This document shows positions 1 to 8,065 of a stretch of 64,000 nucleotides of DNA, piece by piece (positions within the stretch are counted from its first letter, which is position 1; every line of letters starts with the position of its first letter). The notes below the pieces were generated by a model. That model saw only the letters and a list, made by a program, of their open reading frames with translations, searched no databases and was not told the origin of the DNA. The stretch lies in assembly GCF_000730625.1 (NCBI RefSeq), contig NZ_BBIT01000002.1:620001-684000 (forward strand). The letters run 5' to 3'. The position numbers and the translations under genes are program-made. The DNA comes from Pseudomonas oryzihabitans NBRC 102199. Lineage in GTDB: Bacteria > Pseudomonadota > Gammaproteobacteria > Pseudomonadales > Pseudomonadaceae.

Positions 1-751
1 GCACGCCCAGGGCGATGGTGTCATTGCCGGCGAAGATCGCGGTGGGGCGCTCCGTCCGGGCCAGCAATTCGCGGGCCGCAGCATGGCCGGCGGCGGCGGT
101 GAAGGGGCAGCGCTGGATGGCGCCAGGGGCGATACCGGCCTCCGCCAGGGCCTGCTGGTAGCCGGTGATGCGCTCGCTGGCGACGGGAGAGTCGGCCGGG
201 CCGCCGATGCAGGCGATGCGCCGATGACCGAGGTCCAGCAGGTGGCGGGTGGCGAGCAGGCCGCCCTGGTGGTGATCGATGCGGATATGCGCGGCCTGGA
301 CGCCATCCAGCGGGCGGTCGGCCAGCACCAGCGGGATGCGCAGGCCGGCGAGGGCGCGGGCGAAGCGCGGATCACCGTCCACGGTGGCGACCACCAGACC
401 GTCGATCCGGCGCTCCTTGAGCACCCGCAGATAGCGCAGCTGCTTGTCGGCGTCGTCATCGGAATTGCAGAGGATGACGCTGTAGCCCTGGCGTTCGCAG
501 TGATCCTCGATCCCCCGCGCCAGCTCGGCGAAGTAGGGGTTGACCGCATTGGGCACCAGCACGCCGAAGGTGCCGGTGGCGCGACTGCGCAGGGAGCGCG
601 CCACGCCGCTGGGCACGTAGCCCAGTTCGGCGATGGCCGCCTCGACCTTTTCCCGCACGCCCGGACTGACCGGGCGGCTGTTGTTCACCACATGGGAGAC
701 GGTGGTGTAGGAGATGCCGGCGCGGGCGGCGACATCCTTGATGGTCGCCAT
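1..751 (-). CDS. rbsR: LacI-family ribose operon repressor RbsR (partial, C-terminus off the window)
   Basis: The N-terminal ~250 residues of a LacI/GalR repressor are present and the rest lies left of base 1. The protein opens with the family helix-turn-helix (MATIKDVAARAGIS, then YTTVSHVVN) and a hinge helix (GVARSLRS). A periplasmic-binding-like effector domain follows (FGVLVPNAVNPYFAELARG; later LGHRRIACIGG and IFAGNDTIALG). Its ATG overlaps the rbsC stop by one base, so it is the distal gene of rbsBACR. The likely effector is ribose or a ribose derivative and the likely target is the palindrome at 4289-4306; both are inferred from the operon rather than from ligand residues. rbsK probably follows to the left. 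Confidence 0.9.
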   Translation of the reverse strand, partial: MATIKDVAARAGISYTTVSHVVNNSRPVSPGVREKVEAAIAELGYVPSGVARSLRSRATGTFGVLVPNAVNPYFAELARGIEDHCERQGYSVILCNSDDDADKQLRYLRVLKERRIDGLVVATVDGDPRFARALAGLRIPLVLADRPLDGVQAAHIRIDHHQGGLLATRHLLDLGHRRIACIGGPADSPVASERITGYQQALAEAGIAPGAIQRCPFTAAAGHAAARELLARTERPTAIFAGNDTIALGV

Positions 752-1728
752 CAGCCCTTGCTCTTGGCGCGCTGGCTACGGTAGGTGTCGAGGATCACGG
801 CGACCACGATGACCGCGCCGGTGATGATGCGCTTGGTCGGCTCGCTGGCGCCGATCTGGGCCAGGCCCGCGGCCAGCACCGAGATGATCAGTACGCCGAA
901 GAAGGTGCTGATGACCGAGCCGCGACCGCCCATGAGGCTGGTCCCGCCGATCACCACGGCGGCGATCACCTGCAGCTCCAGGCCGACGCCGGCATTGGGA
1001 TCGGCGGCTTCCAGGCGGGATATCTGGAACAGCGCGGCGAGGCCCGCCAGCAGGCCCATGATGGCGAAGACGATGACCTTGTAGGGCTTGGGATTGATCC
1101 CGGCCAGGCGCACCGCTTCCTCGTTGGTGCCGATGGCGATCAGGTAGCGCCCGAGCACCGAGCGGGTCAGCAGCAACTGGGCGACCACGATCACCAGCAG
1201 GGCGATGACGAAGGAGGGCGAGATGCCGAAGGCGAAGGGCGTCGACAGCCAGGCATAGGCATCGCCGATGTAGGCGGTGCGCGAATCGGTCAACTGGTAG
1301 GCCGCGCCGCGGGCCATTTCCAGCACGCCCAGGGAGACGATGAAGGAAGGGATGCGCCAGGCCACGGTCACGCTGCCGGTGAGGGTGCCGGTCAGGGCCG
1401 CGCAGAGCATGCCCAGGGCGGCGGCGGGCAGAATGCCCCAGCCCCATTCCAGGGTGGCGACGCTTACCACGGCGGCGGCCAGGGCCACTACCGAACCCAC
1501 CGAGAGGTCGATGCCGCCGATGATCAGGATGAAGGTCATCCCGGTCGCCAGCACCATCAGATCGGGGATCTGGTTGGCCAGGGTGGTGAAGGTGGCATAG
1601 GAGAGAAAGTGACTGCTCATCAGGGAGAACAGCACGATCATGGCCAGCAGGGCGGCGGCCAGGCCGACGTAGGTGCCCAGGCCCAGGCCGAAGGCGCGCC
1701 GGGAGGAGGTGACGGGAAGACTGCTCAT
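751..1728 (-). CDS. rbsC: Ribose ABC transporter permease RbsC
   Basis: This 325-residue inner-membrane protein is the channel subunit of the high-affinity ribose importer. It belongs to the BPD_transp_2 (AraH/RbsC) family: multiple hydrophobic helices, the family signature GGIDLSVGSV near residue 72, and the cytoplasmic coupling-loop segment EEAVRLAGINP near residue 203 that contacts the ATPase. The length is normal for the family. The start overlaps the end of rbsA by 4 bases and its stop overlaps the rbsR start, so all are translated from one message. Ribose specificity is inferred from the whole operon; xylose- or other pentose-type permeases of this family look similar. Confidence 0.93.
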   Translation of the reverse strand: MSSLPVTSSRRAFGLGLGTYVGLAAALLAMIVLFSLMSSHFLSYATFTTLANQIPDLMVLATGMTFILIIGGIDLSVGSVVALAAAVVSVATLEWGWGILPAAALGMLCAALTGTLTGSVTVAWRIPSFIVSLGVLEMARGAAYQLTDSRTAYIGDAYAWLSTPFAFGISPSFVIALLVIVVAQLLLTRSVLGRYLIAIGTNEEAVRLAGINPKPYKVIVFAIMGLLAGLAALFQISRLEAADPNAGVGLELQVIAAVVIGGTSLMGGRGSVISTFFGVLIISVLAAGLAQIGASEPTKRIITGAVIVVAVILDTYRSQRAKSKG

Positions 1729-3281
1729 CGAATGGCTTCCTGAGAAAGGGGTTGCGGCGGGACAGGTTCTTCCAGCAGGGCTTCGCGGGAGCGATAGCCG
1801 GCGAAGGCGGCGGCCAGCAGCCGCTCCTGATCCCAGTCATGGCGTTCGAAGGTGGCTTCCAGGCGGCCGGCGGAGATCACGCCGATGCGATCGCAGATCA
1901 GCATCAGCTCGCGCAGATCGCTGGAGACCACGACCAGGGCCTTGCCCTGGCGGGTGAGTTCGGCCAGCAGGCCATAGATCTCGAACTTGGCGCCGACGTC
2001 GATGCCGCGCGTGGGTTCGTCGAACAGCAGCACCTGGCAGTCGCGTTCGAGCCAGCGGCCGATGACCACCTTCTGCTGGTTGCCCCCGGAAAGTTCGCCC
2101 ACGGGCTGGCTGCCGTCGTTGCAGCGGATGCGCATGCCCTTGATATGACGCTCGGCCAGGGCGGCTTCACGGGCGCCGCTGACCAGGCCCTGCTGAGCGA
2201 CCTTGGCCATGTTGCCCAGGGCCAGGTTGGCGCTGATGGGCTGGCTGAGCAGCAGGCCTTCGCCCTTGCGGTCCTCGGTGATCAGGGCGATGCCCTGGCG
2301 TACCACCTTGGCCGGCGAGGCCAGGTCGACCGGTTTGCCGGCCAGGTGAACCGCGCCGGAGTCGGCGCGATCGGCACCGAAGATCAGCCGCAGCAGTTCG
2401 GTCCGTCCGGCGCCGATCAGCCCGGAGATGCCATAGATCTCCCCGGCGCGGACGCTGAAGGAGACGTCCTGGACCTTGTCGGCGCGCGACAGGCCCTTGA
2501 CCTCCAGCAGCGGCGGCCCGAACCGGCGCTCGCCCATGTCCAGGTGCTCGCCGAGATCGCGGCCGACCATGAGGCTGACGATCTGGTCGGTGCCGTACTC
2601 CGCCATGGGCGCATCGGCTACCAGGCGGCCATCGCGCAGCACCACCAGTTGCTGGGCGATACGCTTGAGTTCTTCCAGGCGATGGGAGATGTAGACCAGG
2701 GCCACGCCCCGGGCGCGCAACCGCTCGATCTGCTCGAACAGCAGCTCCACCTCGCGCGAGGTGAGCATGGCGGTGGGCTCGTCGAGGATCAGCACCCGGC
2801 AATCGCCGATCAGGTTGCGGGCGATTTCCACCATCTGCTGGTGACCCACGCCCAGTTCGGCGATGGGGGTATCCGGATCGATGGACTCCAGGCCGACCTG
2901 GGCCATGGCCAGCCGCGCCTGTTCGCGCAGCTGGCGGCGGTCGATCCAGCCCAGCCGCCGGGGCAGGCGGTCGAGAAAGAGATTTTCCGCCACGGTGAGG
3001 GTGGGCAGCAGATTGAGCTCCTGCATGACCATCCGTACCCCCTGGGCTTCCGCCTCACGGCGGCTGCCCGGGGCATAGGGTCGGCCGAGAAAGCTCAGCT
3101 CGCCGGTGGTGGGTTGCACCAGGCCACAGAGGATCTTGGACAGGGTGCTCTTGCCGGCGCCGTTTTCTCCAGTGAGCGCCAGCACCTGGCCGGCGCGCAA
3201 TTCCAGGTCCACGCCGCCGAGTACCGGCTGTGCATAGATCTTGCCGATGCCACGGGCGCTGAGGATGACCTCGGACGACAT
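1725..3281 (-). CDS. rbsA: Ribose ABC transporter ATP-binding protein RbsA
   Basis: This 518-residue protein contains two fused ABC domains, as in RbsA/XylG/MglA. The first (about residues 5-240) has an intact Walker A (GENGAGKST), a signature region and Walker B (VLILDEPTAML). The second (about 255-500) has the degenerate Walker A typical of these sugar ATPases (GLIGAGRTE), a clear signature (ELSGGNQQK) and Walker B (VLLFDEPTRGID). It powers ribose uptake at the inner membrane with RbsC and the binding protein RbsB. The ATG is 16 bases downstream of the rbsB stop. Family assignment is firm; the substrate is inferred from the neighbours. Confidence 0.94.
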   Translation of the reverse strand: MSSEVILSARGIGKIYAQPVLGGVDLELRAGQVLALTGENGAGKSTLSKILCGLVQPTTGELSFLGRPYAPGSRREAEAQGVRMVMQELNLLPTLTVAENLFLDRLPRRLGWIDRRQLREQARLAMAQVGLESIDPDTPIAELGVGHQQMVEIARNLIGDCRVLILDEPTAMLTSREVELLFEQIERLRARGVALVYISHRLEELKRIAQQLVVLRDGRLVADAPMAEYGTDQIVSLMVGRDLGEHLDMGERRFGPPLLEVKGLSRADKVQDVSFSVRAGEIYGISGLIGAGRTELLRLIFGADRADSGAVHLAGKPVDLASPAKVVRQGIALITEDRKGEGLLLSQPISANLALGNMAKVAQQGLVSGAREAALAERHIKGMRIRCNDGSQPVGELSGGNQQKVVIGRWLERDCQVLLFDEPTRGIDVGAKFEIYGLLAELTRQGKALVVVSSDLRELMLICDRIGVISAGRLEATFERHDWDQERLLAAAFAGYRSREALLEEPVPPQPLSQEAIR

Positions 3282-3297
3282 GGGGGCTCTCCTCGGA

Positions 3298-4254
3298 TCA
3301 GGGCTGGGTGACGAGTTCGACCGGGGTCTCGATCACGCCGTCCTTGGCACCGGTGGGCTCGCCCTTGACCAGCTTGAGCGCGGCTTCGATCCCGAACACG
3401 GCCTGCTTGGCAGCGAACTGGTCGGCGGTAGCGAGGACCCGACCGTCCTTGAGCATCGGGTGGATGGCCTTGATGTTGTCGTAGCCGACGATCTGCACCT
3501 GGCCTTTCTTGCCGGCCGCTCGCACGGCGGAGACGGCGCCCAGCGCCATGCTGTCGTTGCCGGCCAGCAGGGCCTTCAGGTCAGGGTATTCGTTGAGCAT
3601 GGCCGCGGCGACGGCGTTGCCCTTGTCGATTTCCCAGTTGCCGGATTGCACGCCGACGATCTTCATGCCGGCCGCTTCCATGGCGTCCTTGAAGCCTGCG
3701 GTGCGCTGCTGGGCGTTGGTGGTGGTGGAGACGCCCTCGATGATGCCGACCTGGTCACCCTGCTTGAGCTGCTTGGCCAGGTACTCGCCCACCAGGCGCG
3801 CGCCCTTGCGGTTGTCGGGACCGACGAAGGGGATGTCCAGGGACTTGGACTTGAGCACCTCGGGATCCAGGCGATTGTCGATGTTGACCACCTTGATGCC
3901 GGCGTCGCTGGCCTTCTTCAGTACCGGAACCAGCGCCTTGGAGTCGGCCGGAGCGATGACCAGGGCGTCGACCTTGGACACGATCATCTGCTCGACGATA
4001 CGGATCTGGCTGGAGGTGTCGGTCTCGTCCTTGATCCCGTTGGAGATCAGGTCGAAATCGGCGGAATGGTCTTTCTGGTAGGTCTTGGCGCCGTCTTCCA
4101 TGGTCAGGAAGAATTCGTTGGCCAGGGACTTCATGACCAGCGCGACCTTGGGCTTTTCGGCGGCCGTGGCGTGACTGGCGGCGAGCGGCAGGATCAGCGA
4201 AGCGGAGGTGAGAGCGATAGCCGCCAGCAGGCGGGCAGGGCGAAAGGCCAGCAT
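3298..4254 (-). CDS. rbsB: Ribose-binding periplasmic protein RbsB
   Basis: A 318-residue periplasmic substrate-binding protein (Peripla_BP_4 family), first gene of rbsBACR. A Sec signal peptide occupies about residues 1-32 (basic start, hydrophobic core, ...SHATAAEK). The mature part begins [16 protein letters not shown], typical of the ribose/galactose-binding fold, with further family blocks [21 protein letters not shown] and [11 protein letters not shown]. It captures ribose and docks on RbsC. The ATG lies 35 bases downstream of a perfect LacI-type operator and is preceded by a recognisable promoter, consistent with repression by RbsR. Confidence 0.94.
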   Translation of the reverse strand: MLAFRPARLLAAIALTSASLILPLAASHATAAEKPKVALVMKSLANEFFLTMEDGAKTYQKDHSADFDLISNGIKDETDTSSQIRIVEQMIVSKVDALVIAPADSKALVPVLKKASDAGIKVVNIDNRLDPEVLKSKSLDIPFVGPDNRKGARLVGEYLAKQLKQGDQVGIIEGVSTTTNAQQRTAGFKDAMEAAGMKIVGVQSGNWEIDKGNAVAAAMLNEYPDLKALLAGNDSMALGAVSAVRAAGKKGQVQIVGYDNIKAIHPMLKDGRVLATADQFAAKQAVFGIEAALKLVKGEPTGAKDGVIETPVELVTQP

Positions 4255-4288
4255 AGGGGAATCTCCGAATTCTTATGGTTCTTGTGGT

Positions 4289-4306
4289 CGCGCAAACGTT
4301 TGCGCG
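4289..4306. promoter_or_regulatory. Palindromic RbsR operator
   Basis: A perfect 18-base palindrome, CGCGCAAACGTTTGCGCG, centred on the ACGT typical of LacI-family operators (core GCAAACGTTTGC). It sits just before rbsB and covers the expected transcription start of the promoter at 4313-4341. The operon encodes a LacI-family regulator, so autoregulation is the simplest reading. Confidence 0.85.
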
Positions 4307-4312
4307 AAAGCG

Positions 4313-4341
4313 AGAATGTCCGCTTCGTTGGTAGCTGTCAA
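4313..4341 (-). promoter_or_regulatory. Putative sigma-70 promoter of rbsBACR
   Basis: Reading the minus strand, a perfect -35 box TTGACA (4341-4336) is followed after 17 bases by a weak -10 box CATTCT (4318-4313). The predicted start would fall at about 4306, at the edge of the operator, so a bound repressor would block initiation. Confidence 0.6.
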
Positions 4342-4385
4342 CGGAAGTCACTACATGAATCGATTCAGCGCCAGGGGACGGCAGG

Positions 4386-4416
4386 TTGGCCCCGGCCCTG
4401 TAGCCCCCGGTATACT
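4386..4416 (+). promoter_or_regulatory. Possible apt promoter
   Basis: TATACT at 4411-4416 is a good -10 box about 47 bases upstream of the apt start. TTGGCC at 4386-4391 could serve as the -35 box but the spacing is 19 bases, so the -35 call is weak. Confidence 0.35.
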
Positions 4417-4462
4417 GTGCAATCGTGTTCAACCAGGCGCCCGGCGCCCGAGAGTCTTTGCC

Positions 4463-5011
4463 ATGTCCTTTTCCGAATCCGCCCTGAAATCCCTCATCCG
4501 CGCCGTGCCCGATTTTCCCAAGCCGGGGGTGATCTTTCGGGACATCACGCCGCTGTTCCAGTCGCCCGAAGGCCTGCGCGCCGTCATGGCGGAGTTGCTG
4601 GAGCGCTATCGTTCGGCGTCCTTCACCCATGTCGGGGCGCTGGATGCCCGCGGATTCCTCATCGGCCCGATCCTGGCCTATGAACTGGGCAAGCCGCTGG
4701 TGCTGTTCCGCAAGCAGGGCAAGCTGCCGGCCGAGTTGCTGACCGAGGTCTACAGCACCGAATACGGCGACTCCGTGATCGAGGTGCACAAGGACAGCGT
4801 CGGCGCCGGCGATTCGGTGCTGCTGGTCGACGACCTCATCGCCACCGGCGGCACCCTGGTCGCCGCCGGCAACCTGATCCGCCGCCTGGGCGCCGAGGTC
4901 CACGAGGCCGCCGCCATCGTCGACCTGCCCGAACTGGGCGGCTCCAAGCGCCTGGAAGCCGCCGGCATCCCCACCTTCGCCCTGACGAGCTTTGCGCTGT
5001 CGGAGTATTGA
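4463..5011 (+). CDS. apt: Adenine phosphoribosyltransferase
   Basis: This 182-residue cytosolic enzyme converts adenine and PRPP to AMP (purine salvage). Its hallmarks are [15 protein letters not shown] near residue 18, [10 protein letters not shown] near 60, and the PRPP-binding loop [14 protein letters not shown] near 120. The ATG at 4463 gives the family's usual length and start (MSFSES...[11 protein letters not shown]). An upstream in-frame extension exists but lacks conserved residues. The ribosome-binding site is weak. It is monocistronic, transcribed away from the rbs operon and followed by a REP-like inverted repeat. Confidence 0.96.
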   Translation: MSFSESALKSLIRAVPDFPKPGVIFRDITPLFQSPEGLRAVMAELLERYRSASFTHVGALDARGFLIGPILAYELGKPLVLFRKQGKLPAELLTEVYSTEYGDSVIEVHKDSVGAGDSVLLVDDLIATGGTLVAAGNLIRRLGAEVHEAAAIVDLPELGGSKRLEAAGIPTFALTSFALSEY

Positions 5012-5040
5012 TGAGGTCACGCGACAGCTGACTTAGCTTT

Positions 5041-5119
5041 ATCGCGGCCATGGGCCGCTCCTACAAAAGCATCACCCCCTGTAGGAGCGGCCGCATCGGC
5101 GGACCGCCATGGCCGCGAT
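5041..5119. repeat. REP-like inverted pair (BIME-type)
   Basis: Two copies of a short palindromic unit lie head to head. The left copy at 5041-5065 runs from ATCGCGGCCATGGGCC to GCTCCTACA. The right copy at 5080-5119 runs TGTAGGAGCGGCC...GCCATGGCCGCGAT. The TGTAGGAGCGG motif is typical of Pseudomonas REP elements. The pair sits between convergent genes apt and the ABM-domain gene and could act as a transcription end or mRNA stabiliser. Confidence 0.75.
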
Positions 5120-5137
5120 AGGACGTTGTAAGCCGTA

Positions 5138-5443
5138 TCAAGGCGTGCCAGCCGGTCTTCTCGGCTCCAGTGGATACAGGTCCACCTCGTCCGCCAGCTT
5201 GGGCAGCTCGTCGAGAAAGGCGAGGGTATGGGGCTGGTTGAAGTGGTCGTCCTGGGCGGCGACCGAGGCCCAGCGGGTCTGGATCACCCAGAGGTCGCCA
5301 TCCTCGCTGCCCTGGAACACCCGGTAGTCCAGGCAGCCTGCGTCGGTCACCGCCACGGCGGCGAGATCGAGCAGATGGGCGCCCAGCGCCTGGGAGCGTT
5401 GGGGCTGGGCCCTGAGCAGGGTGAGGCTGTGGACGTCCGGCAT
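5138..5443 (-). CDS. Antibiotic biosynthesis monooxygenase (ABM) domain protein, putative quinol monooxygenase
   Basis: A 101-residue single-domain protein of the ABM/YgiN-like ferredoxin-fold family. The pattern is a beta-strand start (HSLTLLRAQPQR), the CLDYRVFQ strand, a WVIQTRWAS segment and DDHFNQPHTLAFL, which matches the family's H-x-x-S/N-x-H helix. These small dimeric cytoplasmic proteins oxidise quinol-like or other aromatic substrates without a cofactor; the substrate here cannot be read from sequence. It lies downstream of folE on the same strand with a 64-base gap and may be co-transcribed. Confidence 0.75.
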   Translation of the reverse strand: MPDVHSLTLLRAQPQRSQALGAHLLDLAAVAVTDAGCLDYRVFQGSEDGDLWVIQTRWASVAAQDDHFNQPHTLAFLDELPKLADEVDLYPLEPRRPAGTP

Positions 5444-5507
5444 GGCGTTGAGGTCTCCTGAAGGTTCGGGAATTCGACCCTCCAGGATGGCGGACGTCGC
5501 AGCCGAC

Positions 5508-6056
5508 TCAGCGATTGATCAGGCTGAGAAATTCGGCGCGGGTGGCGTCGCTGGCGCGGAACTGGCCGAGCATCACCGAGGTGACCATGGAGGAATTCTG
5601 CTTCTCCACGCCGCGCATCATCATGCACATGTGCTGCGCCTCGATGACCACCGCGACCCCGGCGGCACCGGTGACCTGTTCGATGGCCTCGGCGATCTGC
5701 CGGGTCATGTTTTCCTGGATCTGCAGCCGGCGGGCGAACATGTCGACGATGCGCGCCACCTTGGACAGGCCGAGCACCTTGCCCTTGGGCATGTAGGCGA
5801 CGTGGGCCTTGCCGATGAAGGGCAGCATGTGGTGCTCGCACAGGGAGTACAGCTCGATGTTCTTGACCAGCACCATCTCGCTGTTGTCGGAAGTGAAGAG
5901 CGCCTCGCCCACCACCTCTTCCAGCGTCTGGTTGTAGCCACGGCAGAGGTACTGCATGGCCTTGGCCGCGCGCTTGGGCGTGTCCACCAGCCCCTCCCGG
6001 CCGATGTCTTCGCCGAGTCCGGTCAGGATCGAGGAGTAGTGCTGTTCGAGAGACAT
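5508..6056 (-). CDS. folE: GTP cyclohydrolase I (FolE1)
   Basis: This 182-residue enzyme opens GTP to 7,8-dihydroneopterin triphosphate, the first step of tetrahydrofolate biosynthesis, and may also supply the queuosine pathway (queF is present at 59567). The zinc ligands expected for type IA enzymes are visible: Cys73 and His76 in SLCEHHMLP and Cys144 in HMCMMMRG. The signature [18 protein letters not shown] follows the first motif. Length and start (MSLEQHY) match Pseudomonas homologues. It reads in the same direction as the upstream Smr gene. Confidence 0.95.
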   Translation of the reverse strand: MSLEQHYSSILTGLGEDIGREGLVDTPKRAAKAMQYLCRGYNQTLEEVVGEALFTSDNSEMVLVKNIELYSLCEHHMLPFIGKAHVAYMPKGKVLGLSKVARIVDMFARRLQIQENMTRQIAEAIEQVTGAAGVAVVIEAQHMCMMMRGVEKQNSSMVTSVMLGQFRASDATRAEFLSLINR

Positions 6057-6119
6057 TTGGGTTCCTGTTTGTCGATAAGGAGGTTGGCGCTCGGATGAGA
6101 CGTCACCCGAGTCGCGGAG

Positions 6120-6674
6120 TCACTCGTCGCGACCTTCGAGCATGGTGCGCTTGAGCAAGACATAAAGCGAGCCGGTACCGCCGTGGCGGGGCAGGCAGGA
6201 GGTGAAGCCCAGCACCTGGGGATGCTGGCGCAGCCAGGTGTTGACGTGGCTCTTGATCAGCGGACGGCGCCCGTCCAGGCGCGCGGCCTTGCCATGGGTG
6301 ATGCGCACGCAGCGGATTTCCAGGCGGGTGGCCTCGGCGAGAAAGTCCCAGAGGGTTTCCCGGGCCTTCTCCACGGTCATGCCGTGCAGGTCCAGGCTAC
6401 CCTCGAAGGGGATCTGGCCGCCCTTGAGGCGGCGCAGCTGGGTGTCCTGGACACCGTCGCGACCCCAGTAAAGTTCGTCCTCGGCGCCCACATCGATGAC
6501 GAAGGCATCGCTCAGGCCATCGACCCGGGTAGCGGTCGTGGTCCTGGTCGCATCGGCACGGCGCTGGGCGACCTGGCCAAGGTCGGCGCGCGGTTTGCCG
6601 GTGTCGGCGCGATCCTGCTTGAGCGGACGGATCCCGCGGGTGAAGTCGGCGAAAGAGGCATCGTCGTCGTGCAT
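6120..6674 (-). CDS. Smr-domain (MutS2 C-terminal-like) endonuclease family protein
   Basis: A 184-residue protein with a variable charged N-terminal half and a C-terminal Smr domain at about residues 90-178. Its conserved motifs are all present: LDLHGMTVEKA, the THGK block (VRITHGKAAR) with LKSHV-like LIKSHVNTWLRQ, and the glycine-rich end HGGTGSLYVLL. Smr proteins of this SmrA/SmrB type have been linked to nicking of DNA or cleavage of mRNA on collided ribosomes. Which role applies here is not readable from sequence. Confidence 0.85.
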   Translation of the reverse strand: MHDDDASFADFTRGIRPLKQDRADTGKPRADLGQVAQRRADATRTTTATRVDGLSDAFVIDVGAEDELYWGRDGVQDTQLRRLKGGQIPFEGSLDLHGMTVEKARETLWDFLAEATRLEIRCVRITHGKAARLDGRRPLIKSHVNTWLRQHPQVLGFTSCLPRHGGTGSLYVLLKRTMLEGRDE

Positions 6675-6711
6675 GGCGTTCTCCGGTGTAGGACGTCATT
6701 CTACCGGCGGG

Positions 6712-7239
6712 TCAGGCCTCGTGCAGCAATCGGCTCACCGCGGCCAGCGCGGCCCTTTGCCGCTCGGGCCAGTCGCCGGCGATTTCCAGCAGCGGCTGGC
6801 CATGGGCCTGCAGCCAGTCGCGGCAGTGGGCGAAGAACGCCAGCCGCTCGGTCAGCTCCGGCTGGCAGCGCTGACCGTCGTCCTGCCAGGCGACGTCGCG
6901 GGGGTCGAGCAGCAGGTGCAGATCGTAGTGGCGAGCCAGCAGCGCCGGCTCCAGCCAGGCGGGTGCGGCGCCGAACAGCAGCCGACTCCACAGCAGATTG
7001 CTCAGCAGATGGGTGTCCAGCAGCAGCAGGGGCGGCGCGGCGGCGCGCGCCTGGTCTTCCCGGCGCACTTGCTCGCGGGCGATGAGCTCCACATCCGCCA
7101 GGGTGGTGTCGGTACCGTGCCGCTCGCAGTATTCGCGGACGTACTCGTCGACCCGCATACCGCCGAACCTTTCGCTCAGCACCTGCGTCAGCCAGGACTT
7201 GCCACTCGATTCGGGGCCGGTCAGTACCACCACCTTCAT
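6712..7239 (-). CDS. NadR-like ribosylnicotinamide kinase / AAA ATPase
   Basis: A 175-residue P-loop kinase resembling the C-terminal kinase domain of NadR. The Walker A is TGPESSGKSWL at about residues 6-16, followed by DEYVREYCERHGT, then DTHLLSNLLWSRLLFG and LHLLLDPRDVAWQDDGQR, all NadR-kinase signatures. It probably phosphorylates nicotinamide riboside to NMN in NAD salvage, trapping the substrate brought in by PnuC. Its ATG overlaps the pnuC end by 4 bases, giving a coupled two-gene operon. The helix-turn-helix and adenylyltransferase domains of full NadR are absent. Confidence 0.85.
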   Translation of the reverse strand: MKVVVLTGPESSGKSWLTQVLSERFGGMRVDEYVREYCERHGTDTTLADVELIAREQVRREDQARAAAPPLLLLDTHLLSNLLWSRLLFGAAPAWLEPALLARHYDLHLLLDPRDVAWQDDGQRCQPELTERLAFFAHCRDWLQAHGQPLLEIAGDWPERQRAALAAVSRLLHEA

Positions 7240-7835
7240 GGCGCGGTCGCCAGGGCGCGACGCCAGTCGAGCCAGCCATAGGCCGCCAGGCCGACGAAGA
7301 CCGCATAGAGGATCGCGGTGGGGTAGAGGCCCTTGTAATAGAAGAGGCCCACATAGATGACGTCCAGCACGAACCACAGCACCCAGCACTGCAGGCGCTT
7401 CTGCGCCATCCAGAACTGGGCGACCAGACTGAAACCGGTGAGCGCGGCGTCCAGCCAGGGCAGGGCGGCATCGGTATGGGTGCCCATGAGATAGCCAAGG
7501 GCCAGGCTGCCCAGGGCGCCAACGGCCAGACCGGCCAGCAGGGGTTTCGCCGCCAGCGAAGTGACCTCGCGGCCCTGGTGCTGCTGGCCGCCCCTGAGCC
7601 ATTGCCACCAGCCATAGAGTTGCAGCACCGCATAGATGCACTGCAACAGCATGTCCGAATAGAGCTTCACGTCCAGGAAGATCCAGGCGTAGAGCACCAC
7701 CATCACCAGGCCGATGGGCCAGGCCCAGATGTTCTGGCGCACCGTCAGCCAGACGGCGATCACCCCGAGAACGGCGGCCAGCAGCTCCACGGGCGACATG
7801 CCCAGCAGGGTGGTGAGCGACTCCAGAAACGACAT
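7236..7835 (-). CDS. pnuC: Nicotinamide riboside/NMN transporter PnuC
   Basis: A 199-residue inner-membrane protein with about seven hydrophobic segments. The PnuC family blocks are present: VWLTVRQNIWAWPIGLV near residue 30, YAVLQLYGWWQWL near 68 and WFVLDVIYVGLFYYKG near 155. It is a facilitator for nicotinamide riboside, paired by overlap with a NadR-like kinase that would drive accumulation. The pairing argues for an NAD-precursor substrate rather than thiamine. A 58-base structured element lies 35 bases upstream of the start. Confidence 0.92.
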   Translation of the reverse strand: MSFLESLTTLLGMSPVELLAAVLGVIAVWLTVRQNIWAWPIGLVMVVLYAWIFLDVKLYSDMLLQCIYAVLQLYGWWQWLRGGQQHQGREVTSLAAKPLLAGLAVGALGSLALGYLMGTHTDAALPWLDAALTGFSLVAQFWMAQKRLQCWVLWFVLDVIYVGLFYYKGLYPTAILYAVFVGLAAYGWLDWRRALATAP

Positions 7836-7870
7836 GCTTCACATCCGGAAAGATTGAATTCGTCATTGTA

Positions 7871-7928
7871 CGGCACCTAATGGCCGTCTATCGGTCTCTT
7901 CAACCGGTCTCGCTCTGGTAAGGTGCCG
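7871..7928 (-). promoter_or_regulatory. Candidate structured leader or regulatory element upstream of pnuC
   Basis: Eight-base arms CGGCACCT (7871-7878) and AGGTGCCG (7921-7928) close a 58-base element. Inside it a 5-bp hairpin can form on the minus strand (CCGGU...ACCG region), and the heptamer CGGTCTC is repeated directly at 7892 and 7905. The position 35 bases before the pnuC ATG suggests regulation in response to NAD precursors. I do not recognise it as a known riboswitch class. Confidence 0.35.
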
Positions 7929-8065
7929 GGCGCTGACTTCAGCACGTGCTGTCTTGGGTACCGCGAAGGGCCATGCCCTGCGGAGCGTCACGGTTCGAAC
8001 CCCGTTGCCGCCGGAGCCTGCAGCTCCGGCTACCTGCAAATGTTTCACTTGGATGGAGTAATACC

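Noticed and set aside
83..784. Long plus-strand ORF over the first gene
   Set aside because: It is the antisense shadow of rbsR; the minus-strand reading gives a clear LacI helix-turn-helix.
7990..8030. TTCGAA-containing stretch resembling a tRNA T-arm (ACGGTTCGAACCCCGT)
   Set aside because: The stem is only 4 bp with an 8-base loop, and no acceptor stem, D-arm or anticodon arm can be drawn around it.
8010..8030. GCCGGAG/CTCCGGC hairpin as a terminator before uppP
   Set aside because: No T-run follows and it lies just upstream of the uppP start, so termination is unlikely.
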